Below, one piece after another: positions 1 through 9,536 of a DNA stretch of 13,623 nt; within the stretch, counting starts at the first letter, position 1; each line of letters starts with the position of its first letter. Made by a program: the position numbers and the translations under genes. The stretch is from Gammaproteobacteria bacterium (GTDB lineage: Bacteria > Pseudomonadota > Gammaproteobacteria > JALTLT01), in contig JALTLT010000285.1 in assembly GCA_027001815.1 (NCBI GenBank), positions 1 to 13,623 of the forward strand, written 5' to 3'. The notes beneath the pieces were generated by a model. It saw nothing but the letters and a program-made list of their open reading frames with translations. It had not been told where the DNA came from and did no database searches.

Positions 1-126
1 GCTGCGCTTATCGGGCCTACGGTACCTGCGGAGTTGGGAGGAAAATCCGGCCGACACATCCACCGTTTCCCGCAGGCCGGATAAGCCGCCCCGCGGCGCA
101 TCCGGCAATTGCCGCCGCAGGCGGCA
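1..126 (-). repeat. REP/BIME-like element, copy A (cut by window edge)
   Basis: This is the reverse-complement counterpart of the two units downstream of pyrC (12023 and 12295). A complete REP-like imperfect palindrome lies at 76-106: arms GCCGGAT / ATCCGGC, an unpaired AA opposite GC, an inner stem GCCGC / GCGGC and loop CCC, preceded by GCAG (72-75). A second palindrome is truncated at base 1; its remaining arm ATCGGGC (10-16) is followed by CTAC, the complement of GTAG. A small hairpin GCCGCC-GCA-GGCGGC sits at 111-125. The middle spacer has diverged from the other copies while the palindromes are kept. The architecture matches enterobacterial REP/BIME sequences. The nearest visible gene is the MFS gene, whose 3' end faces it. 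Confidence 0.8.
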
Positions 127-149
127 CTGACTGGCGTTGTGTACTAGCA

Positions 150-194
150 GCAGGCTGTTGAAAAAGGCCAGGACGGCCTTTTTCAACAGCCTGC
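150..194. terminator. Perfect 20-bp-stem hairpin downstream of the MFS gene
   Basis: Bases 150-169 and 175-194 are perfectly complementary around the loop AGGAC. The stem contains GTTGAAAAAGGCC / GGCCTTTTTCAAC, so each strand carries a run of five T inside the stem. It begins 30 bases beyond the stop of the minus-strand MFS gene and probably ends its transcript, although there is no T-tract after the stem as in a classical intrinsic terminator. The same core recurs at 1769-1790 and 13363-13393, so this is also the simplest member of a dispersed palindrome family. Confidence 0.65.
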
Positions 195-223
195 CAGGGG
201 AGCGGTATTGGGGGGAGAACCGC

Positions 224-1609
224 TCACCCCTCGCCGTCCACCAGCGCCAGCAGCCGCTCCTCGTCCAGCGCCTTGGAGTCCACCTTGAGGTAGGCGGACT
301 CGTCGCCGGGGATCACCACCGCCTCGGCCACCCCCGGCACCTGGACCAGGCGCAGGGTGAGGTGGCGGGCCTGCTCCTCGTCGAGCACCCCGACGTGCAG
401 GAGATAGCTGGAGAGGTAGCGGGGCGACTTCATGCCCGCGGCAGCCAGCAGCCAGACCAGCGCCGCCACGCCGCCCAGGACGAAGACCCCCTGATAGCCG
501 AAGTGGTGGAGCAGCACCCCGCCGAGGGCACCGCCGGTGAAGATCCCCAGGTACTGGCTGCTGGAGTAGAAGCCCATGGCGGTCCCCTTGGACTCCGGCG
601 GCGAGAATTTCGCCACCAGGGAGGGGAGGCTCGCCTCCAGCAGGTTGAAGCCGGCGAAGAAGACCACCATCAGCAGGATCAGGATCCAGGTGTGGTGATA
701 GAGCTCCGCCATCATGAGCTGGCTGGCACCGAGCACGGCGATCGCCCCCAGGTAGACCGCCTTCATGCGCCGGTGCTTCTCGGCGATGATGATGAACGGC
801 ACCATCAGCCCCACCGAGACCACCAGCACCGGCAGATAGATCCACCAGTGGTGGCCGGACGGCAGGCCGACCACCTCGCGGAACACCAGGGGGAAGGAGA
901 TGAAGCTGGCGGTGGTGATGAGATGGAGCAGAAAGATGCCCAGGTCGAGGCGCAGGAGCTGGGTGTCGCGCAGCACCTGGAGGAACTGGGCCGGCACCGG
1001 CTGGGCGTCCCGGTGGAGGCAGGAGGAGACCGGTGTCGGCACCACCAGCAGGAGGATGGCGAGGGCCACCAGGGCCATGGCGGCGGTGAACCAGAAGATG
1101 CCCGACAGTCCGATCCAGTGATCCACCATCGGTCCCACCACCAGCGCCGCCATGAAGGCCATGCCGATGCTCATGCCCATCATCGCCATCGCCTTCATGC
1201 GGTGCTCCTCCCGCGTCAGGTCGGCGGTGAGCGCCATCAGCGCCGAGGCGATCGCGCCGCCCCCCTGCAGGGCACGGCCGAGGATGATGCCGTGGATGTC
1301 GTCCGCCACCGCGGCCAGCACCGAACCGGCACAGAAGAGCAGCAGGCCGAAGACGATCACCCGTTTGCGCCCGAGCCGGTCGGAGGCGATGCCGAAGGGG
1401 ATCTGCAGCAGCCCCTGGGTGAGGCCGTGGATGCCCATCGCCAGCCCCACCAGCATGGGCGTCGCCCCCGGCAGATCCTCCACGTAGAGCGAGAGGACCG
1501 GCATCACCATGAAGAGCCCCAGCATACGGACGAAGAAGATTCCGGACAGGGAGGTGGCGGCCCGTTTCTCGGTGGGGGTGAGGTGATGGATCTGGGGCTG
1601 CTGGGACAT
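224..1609 (-). CDS. yajR: YajR-type MFS transporter with C-terminal YAM domain
   Basis: This 461-residue inner-membrane protein closely follows E. coli YajR (about 454 aa) as I remember it. The N-terminal half has the MFS signature between helices 2 and 3 (PFGIASDRLGRKRVIV) and the helix 4-5 region GRALQGGGAIASALMAL, then about twelve hydrophobic segments up to residue 390. The last 65 or so residues, after the KSPRYLSSY stretch, form a soluble ferredoxin-like module with the conserved VPGVAEAVV...AYLKVDSKALD pattern, the YAM domain that defines YajR. YajR is a proton-driven putative exporter whose substrate is not established. The start is supported by AGGAGAAG twelve bases upstream, a rather long spacing. 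It is transcribed divergently from uvrA. The neighbourhood of an MFS gene beside uvrA also occurs in Pseudomonas. Confidence 0.88.
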   Translation of the reverse strand: MSQQPQIHHLTPTEKRAATSLSGIFFVRMLGLFMVMPVLSLYVEDLPGATPMLVGLAMGIHGLTQGLLQIPFGIASDRLGRKRVIVFGLLLFCAGSVLAAVADDIHGIILGRALQGGGAIASALMALTADLTREEHRMKAMAMMGMSIGMAFMAALVVGPMVDHWIGLSGIFWFTAAMALVALAILLLVVPTPVSSCLHRDAQPVPAQFLQVLRDTQLLRLDLGIFLLHLITTASFISFPLVFREVVGLPSGHHWWIYLPVLVVSVGLMVPFIIIAEKHRRMKAVYLGAIAVLGASQLMMAELYHHTWILILLMVVFFAGFNLLEASLPSLVAKFSPPESKGTAMGFYSSSQYLGIFTGGALGGVLLHHFGYQGVFVLGGVAALVWLLAAAGMKSPRYLSSYLLHVGVLDEEQARHLTLRLVQVPGVAEAVVIPGDESAYLKVDSKALDEERLLALVDGEG

Positions 1610-1642
1610 GGCGGCGGTGATCTTCTCCTGTTCGTTGGCAGA

Positions 1643-1940
1643 CTGATGAAAAACACCGTTTTTCGTCAGCCTGTGCCGCGGTGCATGGCTGCACCGCCGT
1701 CTTCAATGACCCCAGGTCATTGAAGACGTGAGGAAGCCGGAAATCGCATTTTCGGCTTCCGGCGTCGCAAAAGGCCAGGACGGCCATTTTCAAGGAATCT
1801 CTGATTTATTCAGAGATTCCTGCGGCACAGGGATGTGCCGCCAAAATCAGTCACCGCAGGTGATTGATTTTGCAAGGGAGCCGAAAACCGCGTCTTTCGG
1901 CTCCCGTACTCTGACAATTCAGGGATGAATTGTTCAGAGT
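1643..1940. repeat. String of ten abutting hairpins
   Basis: Ten stem-loops follow each other with zero to eight bases between them. Stems: 1643-1654/1658-1669 (one G.T); 1679-1685/1690-1696; 1698-1711/1715-1728 (perfect 14 bp, loop CCA); 1732-1743/1749-1760 (one G.T); 1769-1776/1782-1790 (one bulge, loop AGGAC); 1793-1804/1810-1821 (perfect 12 bp); 1822-1829/1834-1841 (perfect 8 bp, loop GGGA); 1842-1855/1859-1872 (one G.T); 1876-1886/1895-1905 (perfect 11 bp); 1908-1921/1926-1940 (one bulge, loop GGGA). Stem sequences are mostly unrelated to each other, so this is not a simple tandem repeat. The string lies directly upstream of the MFS gene, so any distal MFS promoter must lie within or beyond it. 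No coding pattern is seen. Confidence 0.85.
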
Positions 1941-2119
1941 TTCCTCAACATCCTGTCAGGGGCGGGGGACGAGCCCCGCCGTCGGGCGGATCCGCGGATG
2001 GACACAACAGGCCGGGGACGCGGGTACCGGTACCCACGGAACATGATCCGGTCGGCAAAGGGCGCGAAGGAGCCAGGGGACTGTCGGGTTCAGGGTCAGT
2101 CGAGGCTTACTCCCCGCTC
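1941..2119. other. Intergenic stretch with short palindromes, no gene
   Basis: No credible reading frame is present. A motif TCAACATCCTGT (1945-1956) is the complement of the ACAGGATGTTGA that opens the 13355 repeat, and appears to be the right border of the hairpin string. A 7-bp stem (GGCGGGG / CCCCGCC) lies at 1961-1980, a 10-bp palindrome GCGGATCCGC near 1986-1995, and a perfect 14-bp palindrome GGGTACCGGTACCC at 2022-2035. Nothing else is recognised. Confidence 0.6.
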
Positions 2120-2436
2120 CGAGAGGCAGGAGCGCCTTTCCAGGGGCGTTGGCGGCAAGGGTGAGCCGGAAAACGGGGAATGTCCGGTGGACATTCCTCC
2201 CGGCGAACGGGCTTGCCACGGATGGCAGGCCCCGGCCCTGCAAGCGGAGCAGGACCGCGCAGCGCCGCAGGCCGCCGACGAGCCCCCACGGGTGAGGAGA
2301 GACCCTTCGTCCAGTGGATGAAGGAAGCTCTCCGAACGCCCCGCCAGGGATGGCGGGGCCGGCCTTTTCGGCGAAGCAGGACAGCACAGCCGAAAAGGGT
2401 TCACGGCGTCCCCTGGAAAGGCGCTCCTGCCTCTCG
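2120..2436. repeat. 317-bp unit bounded by a perfect 27-bp inverted repeat
   Basis: Bases 2120-2146 are the exact reverse complement of 2410-2436. The interior carries further hairpins: 2177-2185/2189-2197 (perfect 9 bp, loop GGT), 2209-2218/2223-2232 (one G.T), 2296-2301/2328-2333 enclosing CTTCGTCC...GGATGAAG, 2339-2346/2351-2358 (perfect 8 bp, loop GGGA) and 2363-2372/2389-2398 (perfect 10 bp). The whole could fold as one long stem closing a multi-branched loop. No ORF inside resembles a transposase. Termini this long with no gene between suggest a small non-autonomous (MITE-like) element, but a target-site duplication is not evident. Confidence 0.75.
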
Positions 2437-2531
2437 CCCCCCTCCAGCCGACGCTCGAAAGGATCCCCCGCGACGGAGCTCAATCAGGCCGCGAAGCTCC
2501 ATCCATCCGAAAAACAGCGTTTTTCAGTCGA
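2437..2531. other. uvrA upstream region with two small hairpins
   Basis: The stretch has no reading frame of interest. A 6-bp stem GGAGCT / AGCTCC lies at 2475-2500. A 7-bp stem GAAAAAC-AGC-GTTTTTC lies at 2509-2525; the same GAAAAAC / GTTTTTC arms occur at 1648-1664 and 13404-13420, so it is probably a degenerate member of that palindrome family. Confidence 0.5.
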
Positions 2532-2548
2532 TTGTTATATAGTAACAG
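2532..2548 (+). promoter_or_regulatory. AT-rich inverted repeat ahead of uvrA, possible operator/-10 region
   Basis: The only strongly AT-rich island near the uvrA start is TTGTTATATAGTAACAG, 24 bases before the ATG. It contains a perfect inverted repeat TGTTA-TATAG-TAACA (2533-2547) and a -10-like TATAGT (2538-2543); no convincing -35 is visible. It resembles an SOS box, but the TTG...CAG half-sites are 11 bases apart rather than the 10 of the CTG-N10-CAG LexA consensus. Its position suits an operator; the regulator is uncertain. Confidence 0.4.
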
Positions 2549-2572
2549 GTTGCCTCAGCGACGGAAAACTCG

Positions 2573-5413
<2,841 letters not shown>

Positions 5414-5432
5414 GGGGGGGCTGAAGCCGGGG

Positions 5433-8400
5433 CTACTTCCTCTTCGTCCGTCGCAGGCGGCCCAGCAGGCGGCGGGCCAGTTCGCCGAACAGCTCCGTCT
5501 GGGTCGGGTGGGGATGGATGGCGTTGCCCACCTGCTCGAGGGTGAGCTCCCCCTCCACCATCATCACCCCCTCGCCCACCAGGGTATCGGCGTGGTCGGC
5601 CAGCAGGTGGACACCCACGATCCGGTGGCTCTGCTTGTCGGCCACCAGCTTGATCATGCCGTGGGTCTCGTGGTTGATCATCGCCTTGGCGTCGATGCTC
5701 ATGGGCACCTTCACTTCGGCGCAGTCGAGGCCCTTGGCCCTGGCCTGCTCCAGGCTGAGGCCGACGAAGGCGGCCTCCGGCCGGGTGAAGATGACGCCCG
5801 AGTCCTTCGCCTCGTCGTAGCGGGCATCCTCGCCGAGGATGTTGGTCGCCGCCACCCGCCCCTGCTGGCCGGCGGTGTGGGCCAGCATCAGGCCACCGAT
5901 GACGTCGCCCACGGCGAAGATGTGGGGGACGCTGGTGCGGCAGCGGGCGTCGGCGCGAATGACCCCCTGCTCCACCGCGACACCCGCCTTCTCCAGCCCC
6001 AGGCCGTCCAGCACCGGCCGCTTGCCGGTGGCCATCAGCACCCGGTCGCAGGCGAACTCGTGGCTGTTGCCCTCGGCGTCCTTCCAGCGCATCACCATCT
6101 CGCCGGGCCTGCCGGTGATCTCCTCCACCTGCACCCCGGTGTGGATGGTGAGGTTGGGCTCGTCACCGAGGACGGCCGTCAGCGCCTTGGCGATCTCCGG
6201 CTCCACCTCGGCGAGGATGCGGTCGCGCCCCTCCAGCAGCACCACCTCGGCGCCGAAGTCGCCGAAGATCTGGGCCATCTCCATACCGATGGCACCGCCA
6301 CCGATGACGCCGAGCCGCTTCACCGGCGCCTCCAGGTTCCAGACCGTGTCGGAGGTGAGGACTCCGCCATCCTCCAGGTGCTCGCGGGCACCCGGGATCG
6401 GCGGCACGAAGGGAGGCGCGCCGGTGGCGATCACCGCGCAGCCGAAGGTGATCCGCTCCCCCTGGCTGCCGTCGCCGGGGAGCTGGCGGCGGTGGGGGTC
6501 GTCGCTGTTGGCGGAGGTGTCGATGAAGAGGGTGTGGTCGTCCTCGAAGCGGGCGAAGCCCTGGATCACCTTGATCCTCACCCCCTTGTCGGTCTTGAGC
6601 GCCATCTCGCCGCGGGTCTCGAGCACCCTGCGGCGGTGCGCCTCCAGCGCCTGCCAGTCGAGGGAGGGTTTGTCGGTGCCCGTCACCCCCAGCAGGTGGT
6701 CGTGGGCGCGGTCGCGAATGCGGTCGGCCGCCGCCCGCCACGCCTTGGAGGGAATGCAGCCGCGCCACAGGCACTCGCCCCCCGGAAAGGGAGCGTCGTT
6801 GACCATCGCCACCTTGATGCCGTGGGCCGCCAGGTCACGGGCGCAGTCCTCGCCGCCGGGGCCGCCACCGATCACCACCACCTGGTAGTCCCAGTCGCCC
6901 TCGGGGATGGCCGGGCCCACCGGACCCATCCACGCCTCGGGCTGTTCGATCAGCCCCTTGAGGGTGTTGAGGTACATGGCCACGTCGGCGCCGTTCACCA
7001 CCCGGTGGTCCGCCGTGATGGTGAAGGGGCTGCCCTGGTCGGTGTTGGATGAAATGGCCAGGATGGCGGCGATACCGGGGGTGGCGATGGCGTCGAAGTG
7101 GCTGACGCCGAACATCCCCATGTTGGAGATCTGGAAGGTGGAGCCCTGGTACTCCTCGGGCTTGAGGCGCCGCTTGCGGGCACGATCCACCAGATCCTTC
7201 CACTCCTCGTTGAGGGTCTCCAGATCCCGCGACTCGCACCCCTTGAGCACCGGCACCACCAGGCCGCCGCCGTCCACCGCCACCGCCATGCCGATGTCCA
7301 CGCTGTCGCGCTCCGCGAGCTGGTCCACCGGCTTGTAGCACCAGTTCATGCGCGGGTGGCTCTTCATCGCCTCGGCGCACGCCTTGGCGATCGCCACCGT
7401 CACCGAGACCCCCTTCGCCTTGGCCGCCTTGATGAGGGCGTCGATGCGGATCGGCAGAGTGACGTGGAAGACCGGCATGGTGAGGGAGCTGGTCATCGCG
7501 TGACTGATGGCCGCCTCCAGCTTGTTCATGGGCCGCCCCTCCCACGGCACGTCCGCCTCCGCCGGGAAGGCGGTGGCCGGGGCCGGCGGCTGGGCGGCGC
7601 GCGCGTTCTCCACATCCTGGGCGGTGATCTCGCCGGCGGGGCCGGTGGGCACCACGCGGGCCAGATCGACCCCGTAGAGACCGGCCAGCTTGCGGGCGTA
7701 GGGGGTCACTGCCCGTCCGGCGGGGCGCTCCACGGGGGCGCCACCACCCGCGGGGGCCGGGCGCGGCGCAGGACCGGGAGAGGGCGCGGCGGCCGGCGCT
7801 TCCGGGGCCGGCTCCGGGGCGCTTTCGGCCTCCGCGGCACGCCGCTCCACCTTCGCCCCCTCGCGCACCACCTGTTCGGCACTCTCCACCAGCCAGGCCA
7901 TGGGGTCACCCACCGGCACCACCGAGCCCTCTTCCGCCAGCGGACCGGAGAGATAGCCCTCGCGGAACACCTCCACGTCCATGATCGCCTTGTCGGTCTC
8001 CACGGTGGCAACGATGTCGCCGCGCCGGATCCGGTCGCCGAGCTGCTTCTCCCAGCTCACCACCACCCCTTCGGTCATGGTGTCGGAGAGCTGCGGCATC
8101 TTGATCTCGTGGACCGCCCCCTCGGGGCGGGCGGCGGCGGGGGCGCTCTCGCTCTCCCCCACTTCGGCCGGGGCCTCCTCCACCGCCTCGCCGGCCACGG
8201 GGGCCGCAGTGGCCGTCCCGGCCTCCGCATCCGCGGGCCTGACCTGATCGGCCTCGGCCACCAGATAGGCGATGGGATCACCCACCGGGACGGTCGCCCC
8301 CTCGGGGGCAAGGGGACCGGAGAGATAGCCTTCGCGGAACACCTCCACGTCCATGATCGCCTTGTCGGTCTCCACGGTGGCGACGATGTCGCCGCGCTGG

Positions 8401-8495
8401 ATCCGGTCGCCGACCTGCTTCTCCCAGCTCACGATCACGCCCTCGGTCATGGTGTCCGAGAGCTGGGGCATCTTGATGATGTAGGGTTCAGACAT
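5433..8495 (-). CDS. pdhC: Fused PDH dihydrolipoamide acetyltransferase (E2) - dihydrolipoamide dehydrogenase (E3)
   Basis: One 1020-residue chain combines two enzymes. Two nearly identical lipoyl domains (about 5-80 and 130-205) each carry the lipoylation site ETDKAIMDVE, at Lys45 and Lys169, separated by Ala/Pro/Glu-rich linkers. A peripheral-subunit-binding domain follows (264-298, TPYARKLAGLYGVDLARV), then a compact acetyltransferase core (about 320-525) with catalytic His497 in ADHRVVNGAD; the usual Asp of DHRxxDG is Asn. From about 536 the chain is a flavoprotein disulfide reductase: FAD loop VVVIGGGPGGE, redox pair Cys575/Cys580 in GGECLWRGCIPSK, NAD loop GVIGGGAIGMEMA and the C-terminal HPTQTE dyad (His996, Glu1001). 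It transfers acetyl groups from E1 to CoA and reoxidises dihydrolipoamide. It is the last gene of the operon, 57 bases after E1beta, with a modest Shine-Dalgarno (AAGGA/GGAAAG region). Confidence 0.93.
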   Translation of the reverse strand: MSEPYIIKMPQLSDTMTEGVIVSWEKQVGDRIQRGDIVATVETDKAIMDVEVFREGYLSGPLAPEGATVPVGDPIAYLVAEADQVRPADAEAGTATAAPVAGEAVEEAPAEVGESESAPAAARPEGAVHEIKMPQLSDTMTEGVVVSWEKQLGDRIRRGDIVATVETDKAIMDVEVFREGYLSGPLAEEGSVVPVGDPMAWLVESAEQVVREGAKVERRAAEAESAPEPAPEAPAAAPSPGPAPRPAPAGGGAPVERPAGRAVTPYARKLAGLYGVDLARVVPTGPAGEITAQDVENARAAQPPAPATAFPAEADVPWEGRPMNKLEAAISHAMTSSLTMPVFHVTLPIRIDALIKAAKAKGVSVTVAIAKACAEAMKSHPRMNWCYKPVDQLAERDSVDIGMAVAVDGGGLVVPVLKGCESRDLETLNEEWKDLVDRARKRRLKPEEYQGSTFQISNMGMFGVSHFDAIATPGIAAILAISSNTDQGSPFTITADHRVVNGADVAMYLNTLKGLIEQPEAWMGPVGPAIPEGDWDYQVVVIGGGPGGEDCARDLAAHGIKVAMVNDAPFPGGECLWRGCIPSKAWRAAADRIRDRAHDHLLGVTGTDKPSLDWQALEAHRRRVLETRGEMALKTDKGVRIKVIQGFARFEDDHTLFIDTSANSDDPHRRQLPGDGSQGERITFGCAVIATGAPPFVPPIPGAREHLEDGGVLTSDTVWNLEAPVKRLGVIGGGAIGMEMAQIFGDFGAEVVLLEGRDRILAEVEPEIAKALTAVLGDEPNLTIHTGVQVEEITGRPGEMVMRWKDAEGNSHEFACDRVLMATGKRPVLDGLGLEKAGVAVEQGVIRADARCRTSVPHIFAVGDVIGGLMLAHTAGQQGRVAATNILGEDARYDEAKDSGVIFTRPEAAFVGLSLEQARAKGLDCAEVKVPMSIDAKAMINHETHGMIKLVADKQSHRIVGVHLLADHADTLVGEGVMMVEGELTLEQVGNAIHPHPTQTELFGELARRLLGRLRRTKRK

Positions 8496-8523
8496 GCTGC
8501 TTTCCGGTCCTTCTCACAGGGAA

Positions 8524-8543
8524 ACGCCGGCGGGGGCCGGCGT
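8524..8543 (-). terminator. Intercistronic hairpin between E1beta and the E2-E3 gene
   Basis: A perfect 8-bp stem ACGCCGGC / GCCGGCGT with a four-base loop lies in the 57-bp gap. Read on the operon's strand it is followed by TTTCCC, too short a T-run for strong termination. It may be a partial terminator, an attenuator or an mRNA processing/stabilising structure that adjusts E2-E3 output relative to E1. Read on the plus strand it is followed by CTCTTTT. Confidence 0.45.
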
Positions 8544-8552
8544 CTCTTTTCG

Positions 8553-9536
8553 TCATTTCTTGCCGAACATCCGGAGTACCGCGTCCACCACCTCGTCCGG
8601 GTTGGGGATCGCGGCCTTCTCCAGCCGGTGGTTGTAGGGGATCGGGACATCCCTCGCGGAGACCCGCACCGGCGGGGCATCCAGCTCGTAGAAGCACTCC
8701 TCGTTGATGATCGCCATCACCTCCGAGCCGACACCGACGGCCGGCTCCGCTTCCTCGACGATCACCGCCCGGTGGGTGCGGCTCACCGAGTCACGGATGC
8801 CGTCGCGATCCAGCGGCTTGAGGGCATAGAGATCCACCACCTCCGCCTCGATGCCGTGCTCGCGGGCGAGCCGGTCGGCCGCCGCCAACGCCCAGTGGAC
8901 GGAGATGTTGTAACCGAACAGTGTGACGTCGCGTCCGCTGCGCACCACCTCGGAGCCCTCCAGGGGGTGGAAGTACTCCTCGTCGGGCACCTCGCCCTTC
9001 ATGTTGTACATGAGTTCGTGCTCGTTGATGAACACGGGGTCGTTGCAGCGCACTGCGCTCTTCAGCAGGCCGTAGGCCTGGCGCGGATTGGAGGGGGTCA
9101 CCACCCGCAGGCCGGCGATGCCCATGAAGACCTTCTCCATGCGCGCCGAGTGCTGGGCACCGAGCTGGTGGGCGGTACCGCCGGGCGAGCGCACCACGAT
9201 GGGTGCCTCGAGCTGGCCACCGGACATGTAGCGCACCTTGGCGGCGGTGTTGACGATCTGGTCGGTCGCCAGCCAGGCGAAGTTGACCGACATGATCTCG
9301 ATGATCGGCCGCACCCCCAGGAAGGAGGCGCCGATGCCGAGGCCGGTGTAGCCGTTCTCGGAGATGGGCGTGTCGATCACCCGCTCCGGACCGTACTTCT
9401 CGTAGAGCCCCTTGGTCGCCTTGTAGGTACCACCGGCGACACCGATGTCCTCGCCCATGCAGATCACCAGGGGATCGCGGGCCATCTCCTCGTCGTGGGC
9501 GCGGCGGATCGCCTCCCAGTACATCATCTCTGCCAT
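8553..9536 (-). CDS. pdhB: Pyruvate dehydrogenase E1 component, beta subunit
   Basis: The 327-residue product has the normal length of E1-beta chains of the alpha2beta2 class. It forms the thiamine-diphosphate active site with E1alpha and decarboxylates pyruvate, passing the hydroxyethyl/acetyl unit to lipoyl-E2. Visible landmarks are GEDIG (28-32), DTPISENGYTGLGIGAS with Glu60 at the position that contacts the cofactor pyrimidine ring, RSPGGTAHQLGAQHS (116-130), and the C-terminal transketolase fold ending in the family-typical DVPIPYNHRLEKAAIPN. The reading frame is open far upstream, but the start is fixed by GGAGGG eight bases before the ATG and by the TAATG junction with E1alpha, whose stop shares one base with this ATG. 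This implies translational coupling and equal subunit synthesis. Confidence 0.95.
   Translation of the reverse strand: MAEMMYWEAIRRAHDEEMARDPLVICMGEDIGVAGGTYKATKGLYEKYGPERVIDTPISENGYTGLGIGASFLGVRPIIEIMSVNFAWLATDQIVNTAAKVRYMSGGQLEAPIVVRSPGGTAHQLGAQHSARMEKVFMGIAGLRVVTPSNPRQAYGLLKSAVRCNDPVFINEHELMYNMKGEVPDEEYFHPLEGSEVVRSGRDVTLFGYNISVHWALAAADRLAREHGIEAEVVDLYALKPLDRDGIRDSVSRTHRAVIVEEAEPAVGVGSEVMAIINEECFYELDAPPVRVSARDVPIPYNHRLEKAAIPNPDEVVDAVLRMFGKK

Noticed and set aside
137..1723. A 528-codon plus-strand open frame and a 536-codon minus frame over the MFS gene
   Set aside because: Both are shadows of the YajR-type gene; their translations are repetitive (His/Gln/Glu or Gly/Arg/Pro-rich) and they run into the hairpin repeats.
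2532..2548. A definite LexA box
   Set aside because: The half-site spacing is 11 rather than 10 and the first base is T, so it is listed only as a possible operator.
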